Source of the DNA: Auanema rhodensis
Taxonomy: Eukaryota > Nematoda > Chromadorea > Rhabditida > Rhabditidae
Direction of reading: 5' to 3'
NCBI GenBank assembly: GCA_964057225.1
Contig: OZ059899.1
Coordinates: 11,842,001 to 11,906,000, forward strand
Length of the DNA: 64,000 nt
A program made the translations under genes and the position numbers. Under the pieces are notes generated by a model. The model did no database searches. It saw nothing but the letters and a program-made list of their open reading frames with translations, and was not told the origin of the DNA. The stretch's first letter is position 1. Every line of letters starts with the position of its first letter. Below, one piece after another: positions 1 through 14,014 of the stretch.

Positions 1-211
1 CGTCATGCTGTATTCTTTTCAGTTTCTACGAAAAGTTTATTAGTGAATAACAAATCTAACTATCCATGTACTATTTCAAAGGCATCGACTTACTTTTCAT
101 TTAATTATTGTAGTGGTTAGTTGAAGGTCAATTTTAAACTGAAAACTCCAACTACCAAGTTCCAAATGAGTTTAAGTTTCAGTAATGTGCTAATAACATT
201 GCGGAACTTAC

Positions 212-219
212 TATATAAG
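212..219 (+). promoter_or_regulatory. TATA-like box of the collagen gene
   Basis: TATATAAG lies 37-44 bases before the collagen ATG, a spacing that fits a very short 5' leader. No clear splice acceptor precedes this ATG. The rest of 1-211 is AT-rich with no other recognised signal. Assignment is by position and motif only. Confidence 0.45.
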
Positions 220-255
220 ATGTGGCAGTTTTTGATCTGAATCAGTTGCTCAGCA

Positions 256-1271
256 ATGGGTGTCAAAACACTAATTTCTGTTACTGCTTCCGTAACAGCA
301 ATCACTACTGTTTTCTGCCTATTCACCGTTGGGCAAATTTTCTTCGAAATAAACAATTTCTATGATGATGCCCTCAAGGAGCTTGATAACTTCAAGGTAA
401 TAATGTTTCTGTTCTTTTCTTACCTGAAGTGTATTGGTTCAGGATGTTGCCAACTCCGCTTGGCACGAAATGAAGCCAGCATCTTATGCTCGTGAACGTC
501 GATCCGCATATGCCCAAAAGAGACAAGTTGTTATTCCTGGACTTTTCCCAGGGGTACTCCCAGGTGGTGGAACTTGCCAATGCGCTGCTCAAGCTAATAA
601 CTGCCCAGCTGGACCACCAGGACCAACAGGACAACCAGGACTGGTAAGGATAACGATAATATGCATAAGTATAACGTCAATTTTAGCCTGGAGATAGAGG
701 ACTCGATGGTCTCCCTGGTAAAAATGGAATTCCAGGTATTGCTCAAGTTCCTGGAATTCCTCAAGGAGAATGCATCACTTGCCCAATGGGTCCAGAAGGA
801 CCTCGTGGTCCAGATGGACCTTTAGGACCTCCAGGACCAGACGGATTCCCAGGAGTTCCAGGAAACGGACCAGGAGGAATTGGCGAGCCAGGACCACCAG
901 GATTACCAGGAGACCAAGGATTCGATGGTACCCCAGGAATGAATGGACTCCCTGGTACCCCAGGAAAGCCAGGAATTCGTGTTCGCGGAGCTCCTGGACC
1001 ACCAGGACCAATTGGACCAATCGGACCACGAGGATCAAATGGAAGTAATGGAGAAAATGCCGGACCAGGATCACCAGGAGCTCCCGGAGCCCCAGGACAA
1101 TCAGGACACAACGGTACTCCAGGACTTCCAGGAATACCAGGAAATCCAGGAATACCTGGTGCTCCAGGAGCAGATGCTGCTTATTGTCCTTGCCCACATC
1201 GTTCTAGCAATATGTTCGGAGCCAAAGTTCGTGCTGTGAAGAGAAAGGTCGTCAGACGTTTCAAGCAATAA
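256..1271 (+). CDS. Cuticle collagen, 308 aa, three exons
   Basis: Structural collagen secreted by the hypodermis and assembled as trimers in the cuticle. Exons are 256-396, 443-643 and 687-1271; all junctions keep frame. The N-terminus has a hydrophobic segment (about residues 6-28) that acts as membrane anchor or signal, as in nematode cuticle collagens. A basic homology-box region with ARERR and AQKRQ around residues 63-73 contains likely subtilisin/BLI-4 cleavage sites. Gly-X-Y tracts follow, interrupted and bordered by cysteine pairs (CQC, CITC, CPC) used for interchain disulfides. The C-terminal tail after the last CPC is basic, ending VRRFKQ. Proline codons are nearly all CCA and glycine GGA, the strong bias seen in highly expressed worm collagens. 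The family is certain; the individual ortholog (dpy, col or sqt type) is not, so no symbol is given. Confidence 0.95.
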
Positions 1272-1308
1272 TTCTCCCGCGTCTTTGTTTGTATCAGTTT
1301 TGTGGTGA

Positions 1309-1314
1309 AATAAA
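1309..1314 (+). terminator. Poly(A) signal of the collagen gene
   Basis: AATAAA 38 bases after the stop codon, with no closer candidate, so the 3' UTR is very short. Confidence 0.6.
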
Positions 1315-2521
1315 TATTTTGGCACAATACTATGAATTGGAGTTTATTCTTAATTTTACAGGCAATTTGTAATAATAATTTTGAAATCATAGATTTAGTT
1401 GTCGAACTCAATATCTCGTTCCGTTGACATGGATAAAGCTGCTGAATTGTATTCTTCTTCAGTAGATGAGTGCTAAAATAATAAAAACTACGAGGAACTA
1501 TAATTCGAATAATACTTTTTTTGATTTGCGATGGGATTTTCGTCGTGATTTATTCAAAATAGATTGTGATAGTTTTATGATACGAACAGTTGGAGCAGTC
1601 TTAGGCAAATCAAATTGTCGAATTTGAAGGCGTTGTCTGAAGAGAGAGAAAGGGAGAAAAAAAGAAGATAAGGGAAATAGATGGAACCTACGATGTACTA
1701 GCTGGATCGTTTTTTTGAGCACGAATTGGTAGGAAAAAGTGAATGGAGAGAAGGAGCAGAAACATCAAGTATACTTCTCTCATTGTGTATTGCTACTAAG
1801 ATCGCTAATAATCTTTAGTTTGGAAAGGAAGAACAACCGACAACCGGCTAAGAACGGGCTTTTTCTATCTAAAGAAAGGGTGGTGTTTTCAAATAAATTC
1901 TTGAATACCAAACCCAATCATACACACACATACACACACCGGGACAGGAGAACTTTACATCTATATTACAAACGTCATTGATGAAAAAGGAGTGAAAGCA
2001 TTCTGTTCTTCTGATATAATTGAAAAATTTCTTGTTAAAATAAAAGAGAGAATTCCTATATATTTTAACTTAAAGTGTTGAAATATCTTGTTTAAGCTAG
2101 TTGATTATGAACAGAAGGGATATGGGAAGCAAGGCATTTTTCTCTTACTTTTATCCTTGGCATTGGTTGAGACAACATGATGCTGTCGTCTTATACCACA
2201 TAAACCAAATGCTTGTGTGTGTGTGTGTGTGTATGCTGTAAAGTGTAGTCAGTCAGTTGAACATATTTACTTGATCGTCATTTCTTTCATTTCCAAGAAA
2301 GTTATTACAAAAATATGGATAAAAGTTTTATTAACTGTCTTAAGAGAATACTTCATCTTGTAAATTTAAGAAAAGAAGGAAAAAACATAAAATTTGAAAT
2401 TGTTGGTGTGTGATGGAAATCTGTGATGTTGTAGTAGGAGAGAATGTCTAAAAGCAAATTTTCTAAAAATATAGAAAATATGCTTTCCATTCACTTACAA
2501 ACTGATTATTTACACGTTGAT
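1315..2521. other. Intergenic, between convergent collagen and pat-10
   Basis: The only genes on either side converge here, so it should hold mainly 3' sequence. It contains a broken CA tract near 1920-1940 and a GT tract at 2214-2232. The few open frames lack splice structure or recognisable protein; I see no gene. Confidence 0.6.
2214..2232. repeat. (GT)n microsatellite
   Basis: Uninterrupted GT dinucleotides, about 9 units, downstream of pat-10. Confidence 0.9.
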
Positions 2522-4230
2522 TTAATCGGATTCTCCAGCCATCAACTCCCAGAATTCTGAAAAAACAAAGAATTTAGTTTTGATATGTCATAGGCTATAT
2601 TCTGCTAAATTATTTAATATTTCAAGATATGTACGAACCCTCAAATTCAATCTTTCCAGAACCGTCCTCGTCGATTTCGTCGACAGCCTCTTCGAGTTGT
2701 TGATCGGTGAGGTCATCGGCGATTTCCTTGAGGAGGGATTTAAGGGTTGGTCGGGAAATGTATCCGTTTCCCTATAAATACAGTTTATTATTGAAATCAA
2801 AAAGTAAATTACTGACTTCCTTATCGAAAAGACGGAAAGCTTCACGGAGTTCTTTCTCAAGGGTTTCCTTATCAACTGTGTTAGCTACAGTATAAACAAG
2901 GGCACAGAATTCATCGAATTCGAGCTTTCCGGAACCGTCAGCATCGAATTTACGGACCAACTTACGCAGGGTCTGAAAGTATAAGTTAGATGTTAAAGCC
3001 TTGTCTCTATTCCTCGATGCTCATTTATCTTGAAAATAATTCTCTCGTAATAAGAAAAGTAAAATGCTATAGTTTAGTTAGAAAACGATTTGGATTGTTC
3101 AAAAAAGCGTGCATTGACAGCTGACGAATGTCGGATCACTCTTCAAAACATTGTGCAACTGTTGAAGAAGGTGGCACAAGCAAAAACTTTGAGAATGTTA
3201 AAAGATTGAAAACATATCAAACATTGGTTTGTATTACTTTTCAGCCCACGTGAGTACAAATCTTTGAGAATAGAAAGTTTTCAACTACTCCTTGGCGAAA
3301 CTACTATTTTAAAAATAATTTGAGTTCTTTGAATACATTTTCAAAGCAAAATTGCTATTTCAACGCAAAATCTACCTTCTCGTCGAAGTCCTGTTCCATG
3401 CCGTGCATGATTTGGCCGATCTGAGTGGCCATGATGTATCCTTGCTTTCCACGATCGAAAGCATCGAAGAACTTTTGGTATTCTGAACGGCTTTTGATGA
3501 GAACATAGCATTCAAGATTTTATAAAAATATTTTTATTTCTTTAGTTAGGAAAGAATTTATTTGTAAAATTATAAACAGATGGCCTTACCTTCGATTTGG
3601 GATCCGTCGATCTCAGCAAGAATCTCTTCAATATCCTCAGCCTTAAAGTAATTTTATTGTATCATTGATCAATAAAGGATATTGTTTTAATCATATTAAT
3701 ATTATTTCCTAAATATATTTATCTACTCGCTTTCAAAAAGCTTCTGCTTCTCTCAGATGTGGCAGCTGCCGCTTCACTGTTTTACACACGACTACCGTTG
3801 TAACACAGCCGGGACCTAGTGAAAGGCAAAAACAGCCAGCTTAGTGAAGCAGAATAGAATCAAAATACTGATTTTAACGTGTTCCTCTATCAGGTTTCAC
3901 CATATATGGCTGAGGAACACAGATATATGAGAAATTGAGAGAATTTGAGGAAAAGTTTAAGAAAATTATATTTTTGAAAATAGAAGAAATTTCGAAAAAT
4001 GTGATATCGAAAGAAAATCCCGAAATATTCTAAGAATTTCAAGCAATTGAACAAAACTACTTCTTAAACTATATCAAAGACCGACTATTATTGAAAATCG
4101 ACTAAGGTACAAGCATGGGATACGGTATTTATTTGCAAAAATCAAAATATATTTATATGAGATATGTTTAATCGTATCAAAATCATTTTAACTATTTAAA
4201 TTTAAATAAAGTAAGAGGGCAACTAACCAT
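2522..4230 (-). CDS. pat-10: Troponin C (body-wall muscle type), 161 aa, six exons
   Basis: Calcium sensor of the thin filament in muscle; binds troponin I and T. Exons on the minus strand are 4230-4228, 3641-3590, 3482-3376, 2972-2817, 2771-2639 and 2556-2522, all in phase. Four EF-hands can be read. Hand 1 (DRGKQG) is degenerate. Hand 2 (DADGSGKLEFDE) is a full calcium loop. Hand 3 (DKEGNGYISRPT) lacks the acidic residue at position 12. Hand 4 (DEDGSGKIEFEE) is intact. This pattern of active sites II and IV, the length, and the ending ELMAGESD fit PAT-10 better than the pharyngeal troponin C. The first exon contributes only the start codon: ATG is followed directly by a GT donor and joins AEDIEEI after a 586-base intron whose acceptor is TTTAAG rather than TTTCAG. 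An N-terminal alternative cannot be excluded, but the length supports this start. Confidence 0.93.
3761..3770. promoter_or_regulatory. Palindromic E-box in pat-10 intron 1
   Basis: GGCAGCTGCC is a perfect palindrome with a CAGCTG core, the preferred E-box of MyoD-family factors (HLH-1 in worms). Its place in the first intron of a muscle gene is suggestive. The role is inferred. Confidence 0.35.
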
Positions 4231-5003
4231 GGTGTCTGCGGTGTGAGCCGAGTGAAGATGAGAGGTATCTAGTAGGAGGCGGAGTTGAGGAAACAGCACA
4301 GATGCCTTGAGGCGATTCCTGGTGTTGTGGGGGCGGTAAACCGACAGAACTGAGAATCGGGACGCTTCTTTACAACGAAACAATGCTTCTTCTCCCCCTC
4401 AATCTATTCCCATCATATAAGAAAAAGTAGGACCCGGCAACAGATGCGACCGAAATATCAGTAGGATCAGAGATATCCAGAGAAATTAACATTGCCACTG
4501 AGGGAAGAAGTAAAAACGGGAGGGTGTAAGAGAATAGACGATCAGCATTATCTGTAGATGATCATTTCAGAGCATTGAAAGATACTCTTCACTATCGCAT
4601 TTTTGAGGGTTTGCATCTACAATAACGGCTAGTTGGCAAGTTTTCATGGGCTAAAAACTAAAATAATGATTAAAAGCATCCCTAACTGTACTCGGAATTG
4701 AAAGAAAACTATGACTTATAGATTTTAGAAAGAATAATGTGGCAAAATATAATAATTATTATGAAATGTAAACTTATTTACACATTTCAGTAAGTTCCGC
4801 AGTTTTCAAAACTATTTTCCCATAAATTCAAAACATTATTGCGCTCTTTGAAATGGCACATTTCGCGCATTTGAATATGTTATTCACTAGAATAAGTTCA
4901 GTAAGAAGTATTAAAGTAGTTTGTTAATCTTTTCGTATTATAGAAATATTTTTATATTCATAGTTATATAATCATTTTATTATTTTAAAGTATTTCTTAC
5001 GAC
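4231..5003. promoter_or_regulatory. Divergent intergenic region, probable pat-10 promoter
   Basis: The part next to pat-10 (4231-4440) is clearly richer in G+C than its surroundings and holds a TATA-like CTTATATG on the minus strand at 4421-4414. The rest, up to the Cys-rich gene, is AT-rich with no coding signal. Confidence 0.4.
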
Positions 5004-5658
5004 ATGGATTCTTACGAAACTTATATATCTCGAAAAGCAGAGGAATGTATAAATAATCATGAAAAGGATGTAGGAATATTAAGATATATTTGATAATATC
5101 TTATATTTGAAGATAGAAATTCCATATCATCAAAGTTGTGAGAAGGTTTTTGATGATACCATATTTATATTCGGTAATTCTTCAACAGCACAAGTTCTTC
5201 AAATATCGGATCACCTATGCCTTAATATCAAATATCAAAAACCGAAAAACTTTGAATTCGAAGGTTAATGTCATATTTATTATATTGTATTTATACTAAT
5301 TCTTTTAAAGATAGAATGCGAAACTTCTTATCATATCCAAGAAGTTCTGCTGGAAGTTATATAGTCCTGCATTTTATTTTACATCACTGTGCATCTGAAC
5401 CTATTTGCCCAATATGTTTGAAACCAATGGAAAACTGTGAACTATTTCAACAAATCTTCTTTGATAAAGATATTTTGAGAGGTATTCTTTATGTATAATT
5501 ACTGTTTATTTCAATTATATTCACTAGTTTGTCCAACGTGCTATGAAAAAGATAGCAGTTACGACTATGTTGGAACACAATGCTTCAAAGAGTTAGCTGC
5601 CTTAGTCTTGGAGCATTGGGAATTTAAGAGAGCGGGTGTGACAACATTGATTATATAA
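5004..5658 (+). CDS. Unrecognised Cys-rich protein, 172 aa, four exons
   Basis: I do not recognise this protein. Exons 5004-5069, 5113-5263, 5311-5481 and 5528-5658 join in frame and end at TAA. The N-terminal part starts MDSYETYISRKAEE and is mixed alpha/beta-like with no transmembrane segment. About residues 107-134 carry two CxxC pairs, CPIC and CPTC, roughly 20 residues apart, which is the pattern of a zinc ribbon or knuckle. Two acceptors are unusual (TTGAAG and TTAAAG). The first intron is 43 bases. An AATAAA at 5657-5662 overlaps the stop codon, and another lies at 5699. The start codon is the weakest part of the model because the true N-terminus could lie on an upstream exon. Consistent phasing argues that it is a real gene; function is unknown. 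Confidence 0.6.
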
Positions 5659-6281
5659 TAAATCAAAATACTATATGAAGAATATCTGAAATTGGGAAAA
5701 TAAATTTTTCACAGATCACTGATATTATTCAATTAAACCATTCTTTTATTTTTAAAAAAAATGAAAGAAAAGGAATTGAACCAATATTTCGGAACGCTAT
5801 TCAACTTAGTTTCACGCTATCCGTTCTCACTATACATGATAGCCATTGTATATATATTCTATAACATGCATATAGCGAACATATCAAAACTAGTATGAGT
5901 ATTATTAATAAGAATATTAATAAACTTATTAAATAACTTACAATTATACAATTATACAACAGTACAACTTTATTGTTTGCTTAACCGTTTTATATTAAAA
6001 TCGCAACAGTATAATCTAAAATAACATTTCTTTCATTTTACAACTTTGGTCAACAATATTGGGTATTTAATAGTTGATACACATCGCAACTCCAGCAGAT
6101 ATGCTCTTTCTTGTATTAAAGCTTCATGGCATAGCATCGTTTTGCGTACACGAAAAGTTGCGTATATATTTACTTCTATTTTAATTTGTACTTTATTAAT
6201 ATTAAACTAGCTTTTAATAGTTTTATAGGTAGTTATAATACTGAATTGACTTGTGCAGTGCAGTGTATTCATTTCAGATAT
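5659..6281. other. Intergenic, AT-rich
   Basis: Holds the 3' end of the Cys-rich gene (AATAAA at 5699) and the leader of the BTB gene. A splice-acceptor-like ATTTCAG ends at 6276, five bases before the next ATG. Nothing else recognised. Confidence 0.6.
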
Positions 6282-8573
<2,292 letters not shown>

Positions 8574-8720
8574 TTATGCAGCAACGTTTGTTAATAAATT
8601 TTAGCTATTTGTAATAAATATTTAATTCTGTAAAACATTAAGTTCAAAGTATCAGTAATAATTCTGATAATTTATCTTTCTTTTAATGAAATTTTTCATT
8701 ATTTAAATCTTCGATCATAG

Positions 8721-11700
8721 ATGGATGTAGATAGTTGTATACGAGAAAACATATCATGGCAAAAATTACCTGAAGATGTACGTATTTTGTTGGGAAATGC
8801 TCAAAGAGAATATGATAAGTTAGTTTTGGAATATTCAATCAAAAATCAGCTACGTTATAGAGGAAATCTCGGTAATTTTATTTTGTATTCAAACTCTTTA
8901 TAAGTTTAATAATTTGCTTAGTTCGTCATGTGAAGAAAAATGAAGAAACATATTACGACATGGTCATGAAGTATAGCGAAAGTCATCTCATGCTGTTCCC
9001 TTATCACTTAGCCGATATCATAGTTAAAGAATTAAGGATTACACCTTTTAACTACTATACAAATATTATAGTTGTAAGTTAATTCTTTTTATTTATTCAA
9101 ATTGTATATATTACTTGTAGGAAATGATAAACTCTGAAAAGTCTTATGACTCTTTGCCTAACTTTACTGCTGCGGATGCTATGAGACTTCTTGGTATTGG
9201 TAGGAATCAATATATTGATTTGGTTAATCAAAATAGGTAAATAATTATTTTAATAATTATTTAAATGCTCATTGATGTATAAATTCAGATCAAATCGCAA
9301 ATTTTTACGAAGAAACAAATCTATTCGGGAATTGCTGCCTCCTAAGCCTGCGAAGGCTAGTGTTGAACCATGGTGGACTGTATGTGTTGGTAATGTGCTT
9401 GAATCAGATATTAAGGTGGATTTTGAGAATTATTGTCTTTAATCCAGCGAAACATTGTAGAACTTGAGTGATGATGAGCGACGAGTTCTGGATTCATTAT
9501 TCGATCAAGGCTCCAAATCAGCCGGATATCTTCCTGTTCCTATTATTCATCAATTATTCAATCGTGGCTTAGTGTACTTCGATGTTCCTGTTCATGGTTC
9601 AGATTACGTTTATGGTATGACGGAAAAGTAATAAATGAAACTGATTTATAATAATTATAGTTGCACCTTTGGACGGATTTGTAATGAACAGAGTTCTTGG
9701 AGATTACTTCGAGACACTTCTCTACAAAGTTTTTGTAGCTATTGATGAACAAACAAGTGTATCCGAAGTTTGTGATTTTTGAATCTTTTTATTGCCTACA
9801 AACTATTCGTTTATTATTTTTCTTATTGATTTTTTTAGATGGCTGAGATGCTTCACATTGATTTGCAAATCGTATGTACTGCGATTTCTGTATTTTGTCG
9901 ATTGGGATTCGCAAGGAAAAGAGTAACTGGTATGCATAGCTTAAATCTTCAATATTGAGACTAAAAGATAAAAAGTTGTGTTCGAACGATTTATTCATAT
10001 AAATTTCATTGAATGCAACCAGGTTAAATTACTTTACCAGTTAGAATGAAAGATTTGACGTGACGCACGCTTTTCGCTAATAATTCAAATTTATGAGGCA
10101 ATTAGCTGAGTTAATCTAAATTTGTAGTATATAATAATAAGCGTCCAATATAGTAATTAAATTCTTTTTTTAGGTATGGAAAATTCTCTGTCTAAACTTC
10201 ACTATTCATGGGCCTTACTGATTACTTCCCCATCTTCTCCTAATCCGTAAAAACACTTTAATTTATGCTTGTAAAATCTCTTGTTTTTTTGAAGACCTGA
10301 GGTGCTCTCGCCATTATCCACTGACGTCGGAACTATTAATTTGATTGAAGAGATGATAGAAGATGACAGTTTGGATGCCTTGGAAAATAGCATTGGAGGA
10401 CTTAATACTAAGGAACTGGTGAATTTAAAATAATAATTGCCACTGTACTTCTACTCTTCTTCAAGGTTATTTCTCAGCCTTCTTCCGATGTATCGTCTTC
10501 CGGAGGTCGTGCTGCATTCTTATTTGATTCTTTTTTGGCAGCATTTCTTATGATGGGAAATTTGTCGACTTCTTTGAAGGTGTGATAGAAAAAGTTTAGT
10601 CAATAAATCTTTATAACAGGGTCATGCGGTCACTCTATTCGAAGTAGGGAAGTTAGCTGATGAGCAAATGGGTGATTTTATGGATCTCTTAGAATCTGTA
10701 TGGTTTTCATTAAATTAAATTTAAATGAAAGATCTATAGGTTAATCGCTTTGGTGAGGGTGAAGCTCAGCGATATTCTGAGCATGCTGTTGCTTTATTGG
10801 ATTCCCTCCGAAGCTTAAAGCGTGGTCGAGAAGTTGATTTACTCCGTGGTGAAAGTTTGTTGTCGTTAGATTCTCAGAGTCGCATGAGAGTTCTAGCCAA
10901 AGCCTACAGGTTTGCTACTTTGTGTTTATAAACTTATTTCTAATATTTTACAGCATTGTTGTCGCTATGGCTCCTTTAAGCTTCGATGCTTGTACTCTAC
11001 CCATCTCTTCTATACCATTCATAGGACCTCCTATGCCCGAAGTATGATTTGATTTTTCACACCTTTTTTGAATTTTCTCATTACAGGCTTGCTCACCTTG
11101 GTTCCGTTTAGCTATGTCAGTGCTAACTGGATCTGGTCCTGCGAGTGCATACTTTCCAAGAGGTTATCGGCTAACCCGTTTGCCAGAACTTTTGGTTGCA
11201 AGCCCTCGACTTCATGTTTCTTCATCTAATCATGAGCCTCAATTACTGAGCACTTATAATGCCCTTTTGGCATTGAATGATATGTTGACAACATCTGCTC
11301 TCTTTGTCCAGGTTTCTGCATTTCGTTGAAAATAATCTTAACTCTTTGCTTTAGTCTTATCCACCAAATTCCAAAGAAGAAGAATTGGTTTATGTCCCAT
11401 TTCCATTTGAAGAAAGTGAAAAAGAAGATTCAGGTTTTTATAAACAATGCTCCTGTAAAACTGTTTAACTTCATAGATGCTTTATCCAACCATCCAGCGA
11501 TCAAAGTTTTGGCCGATAGAATAGGCTTGAACTCATTGTGTGGATATGTTGTCTTGTTAAGAACCAATGTTACACCTTGTGCTGTTGAAAAGAATATTGC
11601 AGCATTTGATGGCTCACCTAAGAAAGAACCTGACACTGTCATCAGGTTTTTTAAATATGCATAACCAAGAGATTTACATCATTTTTAGGTCTCTGCCGGC

Positions 11701-12400
11701 CGGTTGTACATTTGATGATTTTCTTCTACATGATTGTATTTTTGGAATACCTTTATTTAATTCTCGACTTAACCACATAATCTGTGAAAGAGCTACAGCC
11801 AAAGGAATTCTAGAGTCTGCTAAGTGAGTTTCTTTTGAAATATCATATAAAATGCTGTTTGAATGACGCATCATCATCATCATTAGCTGCATAGAGCTTG
11901 TATGTCGTTGTTGATTACTTCAAAAAGGCGATACGAATTCATTAATACTTAATAGCTCTCTATATCTGCATACTAATGCTTGAACTTTAGCCCTTCATTA
12001 TAGTAAAAAATGATATAACCGACATTTGCCTAGTTAAATCGAGATTATTCTCAGCAGCTTATACTCTCAGTATCTTAATACTATATCAGTTTATTATCCT
12101 TTTTAGCCGTACCAATATTCAGTTCGCGAATAAAGCTGTTGTTGAGCTTATTCAGGATATGTTGACAAACTACAATTTCGGAATAGTTGATGTGAGTCCG
12201 CCTACTATTGCCTTTGCATTTACATTTTAAGAAATCATTGATAGTATACTAGATTTTAGAACCACAATTCCATATTTGTTCATCATACAATTGATTTTTT
12301 TCAGAGTGGGTTCAGTGACGTTGAACCTCGCCGAGTAGAGGTTGTGCCTCCAGTGCAACTGATCAGATACGATCCAACTACGAAAGCGATTGTGATCTAG
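8721..12400 (+). CDS. FAM91 family protein (FAM91A1 ortholog), 777 aa, 19 exons
   Basis: FAM91A1 works with WDR11 and TBC1D23 in tethering endosome-derived vesicles at the trans-Golgi through golgins (established for mammals). The start [17 protein letters not shown] and the block [20 protein letters not shown] are close to the vertebrate N-terminus. Later blocks such as [22 protein letters not shown]-like [11 protein letters not shown], and [14 protein letters not shown] belong to the C-terminal FAM91 domain. Nineteen exons in phase from 8721 to 12400 give 777 residues against about 838 in human. The ATG directly follows a splice-acceptor-like CATAG, which suggests trans-splicing and, with the short gap to the BTB gene, a two-gene operon. 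Most introns are 45-65 bases. The intron before exon 8 is about 244 bases and intron 17 (11824-12106) is 283 bases. Two introns end in AAG. Confidence 0.93.
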
Positions 12401-13981
12401 TCAAAGATAATCTTGTTATTCTTATCCACGTTGCAAGACATATTACATTCAAATGTTATCTATGGTAATTCATTATGTTCATGATGGGTTGCATGGCCTT
12501 TTTCTATTTTCCAGCAGTCCTCATCTAATTATGAGCATCTCATTCCTTCCAATCATCCTTTTAATTGCTTTTTTTGGCAATTATAGTTAGTCATTATAAT
12601 TCACAATTTGTCGGATTTTGAAGAAAAAGGCTTGAAAATATTTGTTTTAGATTGCTAATCACTAAATTTACACTAATTGCCGTAGATTCTATAGCTATAG
12701 TTTCAATGCCTCATAACTTGCACCGATTATACATGTTTTACCTTCATTTTTTTCGCTTTATCTTCATTGTTCAGCCATTTTGCTACCACGTCCTCATTTG
12801 ACCTTGTGTGTAATGGGGAAATACAGCAAACTAGGGTTAGCCTCCAGTTCGATAGACAAATCTTATATCCGTAGTTTAGTCAGCCATACATTGACAGTTT
12901 TCTTTCTTTTTTTCCCTAGTTAAACTCAAGAAATTCAATTTTGCTCATGCCCCAGCCATGTGAGATCAATTCTGTTTTTATCTGAGCATTTCAAAAGCCA
13001 TGTTTTCCCTAATATGTCTTCTTTAGCCAATATTAATTGGGTTACTTCGGGCTCAATTAACTCGATTTCTTCCAATCGTAAAAATTTCGTTAGAATTTGC
13101 TCTTTAAATCATCCCAAATCACATTTCCAATCCTTTTTTCTTATCTAGTCTTTTACATATTTGATTTTTCATATTTTTAAAATATTTAAGTTTTAAAGGG
13201 TATATTCTATATTCAACGGTTTAAAATATTTATTTGCGGTGTATATTGAAAATCCTTTGATTATGGTTGTGAAATATAATTATTTTAACTTTCGTATAGT
13301 ATGGTTGTGAATTGTAAATGTTATTTTTTAATTTTTAATTATTATAGCTGAAAACTAGTCATTGTGTTTTATCTTTATTACTAATACCAATGTGCTTTAA
13401 TCATCAAAACTTCTCTTCCTTTTTTTCTGTTTTGCCAGCCATTTTATTCTGATCTATATGCGAGGCACATAAATTTTTAAAGCTATGAGTTAGTACGTAT
13501 CAAATCAAATTTCTCAGTTTTTTTTCGTTTTACTCATCTTTTCCAAAACAATAGTAGTAGTGGTTTTTCAATTTTTCTACTTTTTTTTTCTTTGAAACTC
13601 AATTGGATCCTGACAGTCACTAGTGGAGTGAATTTCTGATCCCCTAAGAGACATCAGCTCTGATCTCCACTTATTTTCACGGCAAGAGTTAAGCTTTTGG
13701 GGTGAACAGAGTCTTGAAAAGATTAATGATGTCGGGTTTGAGACAAAGGAAACGGTCACCCCTTTTTTCAAGTAGGGTGCCTAAGTAAACGAAGGTATTA
13801 AGACGTTTTCAAAGATAAAACTGCAAAACATACCTTATTCATAATTTATTCTAGGATTTTACTTGAAATTAGACATAGATATGTGAATTTTCGTTATTTT
13901 CATATATATAGATGCATGAAAGGGTTGTTCATAATTCTTTCCACGTTTCATAAGTATTTGTTTCTTTCTAATGCGAGTAAA

Positions 13982-13983
<2 letters not shown>

Positions 13984-14012
<29 letters not shown>
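13984..14012. repeat. (GA)n microsatellite
   Basis: Uninterrupted GA repeat of about 14 units. Confidence 0.9.

Positions 14013-14014
<2 letters not shown>

Noticed and set aside
761-1197. Long open frames on both strands across the collagen
   Set aside because: They are produced by the repetitive Gly-X-Y codons of the real gene; proline/glycine repeats leave other frames open.
4192-4383. 63-codon frame over the pat-10 start
   Set aside because: It reads through the exon 1 donor and has no EF-hand or other similarity; troponin C length and phase support the ATG-only exon.
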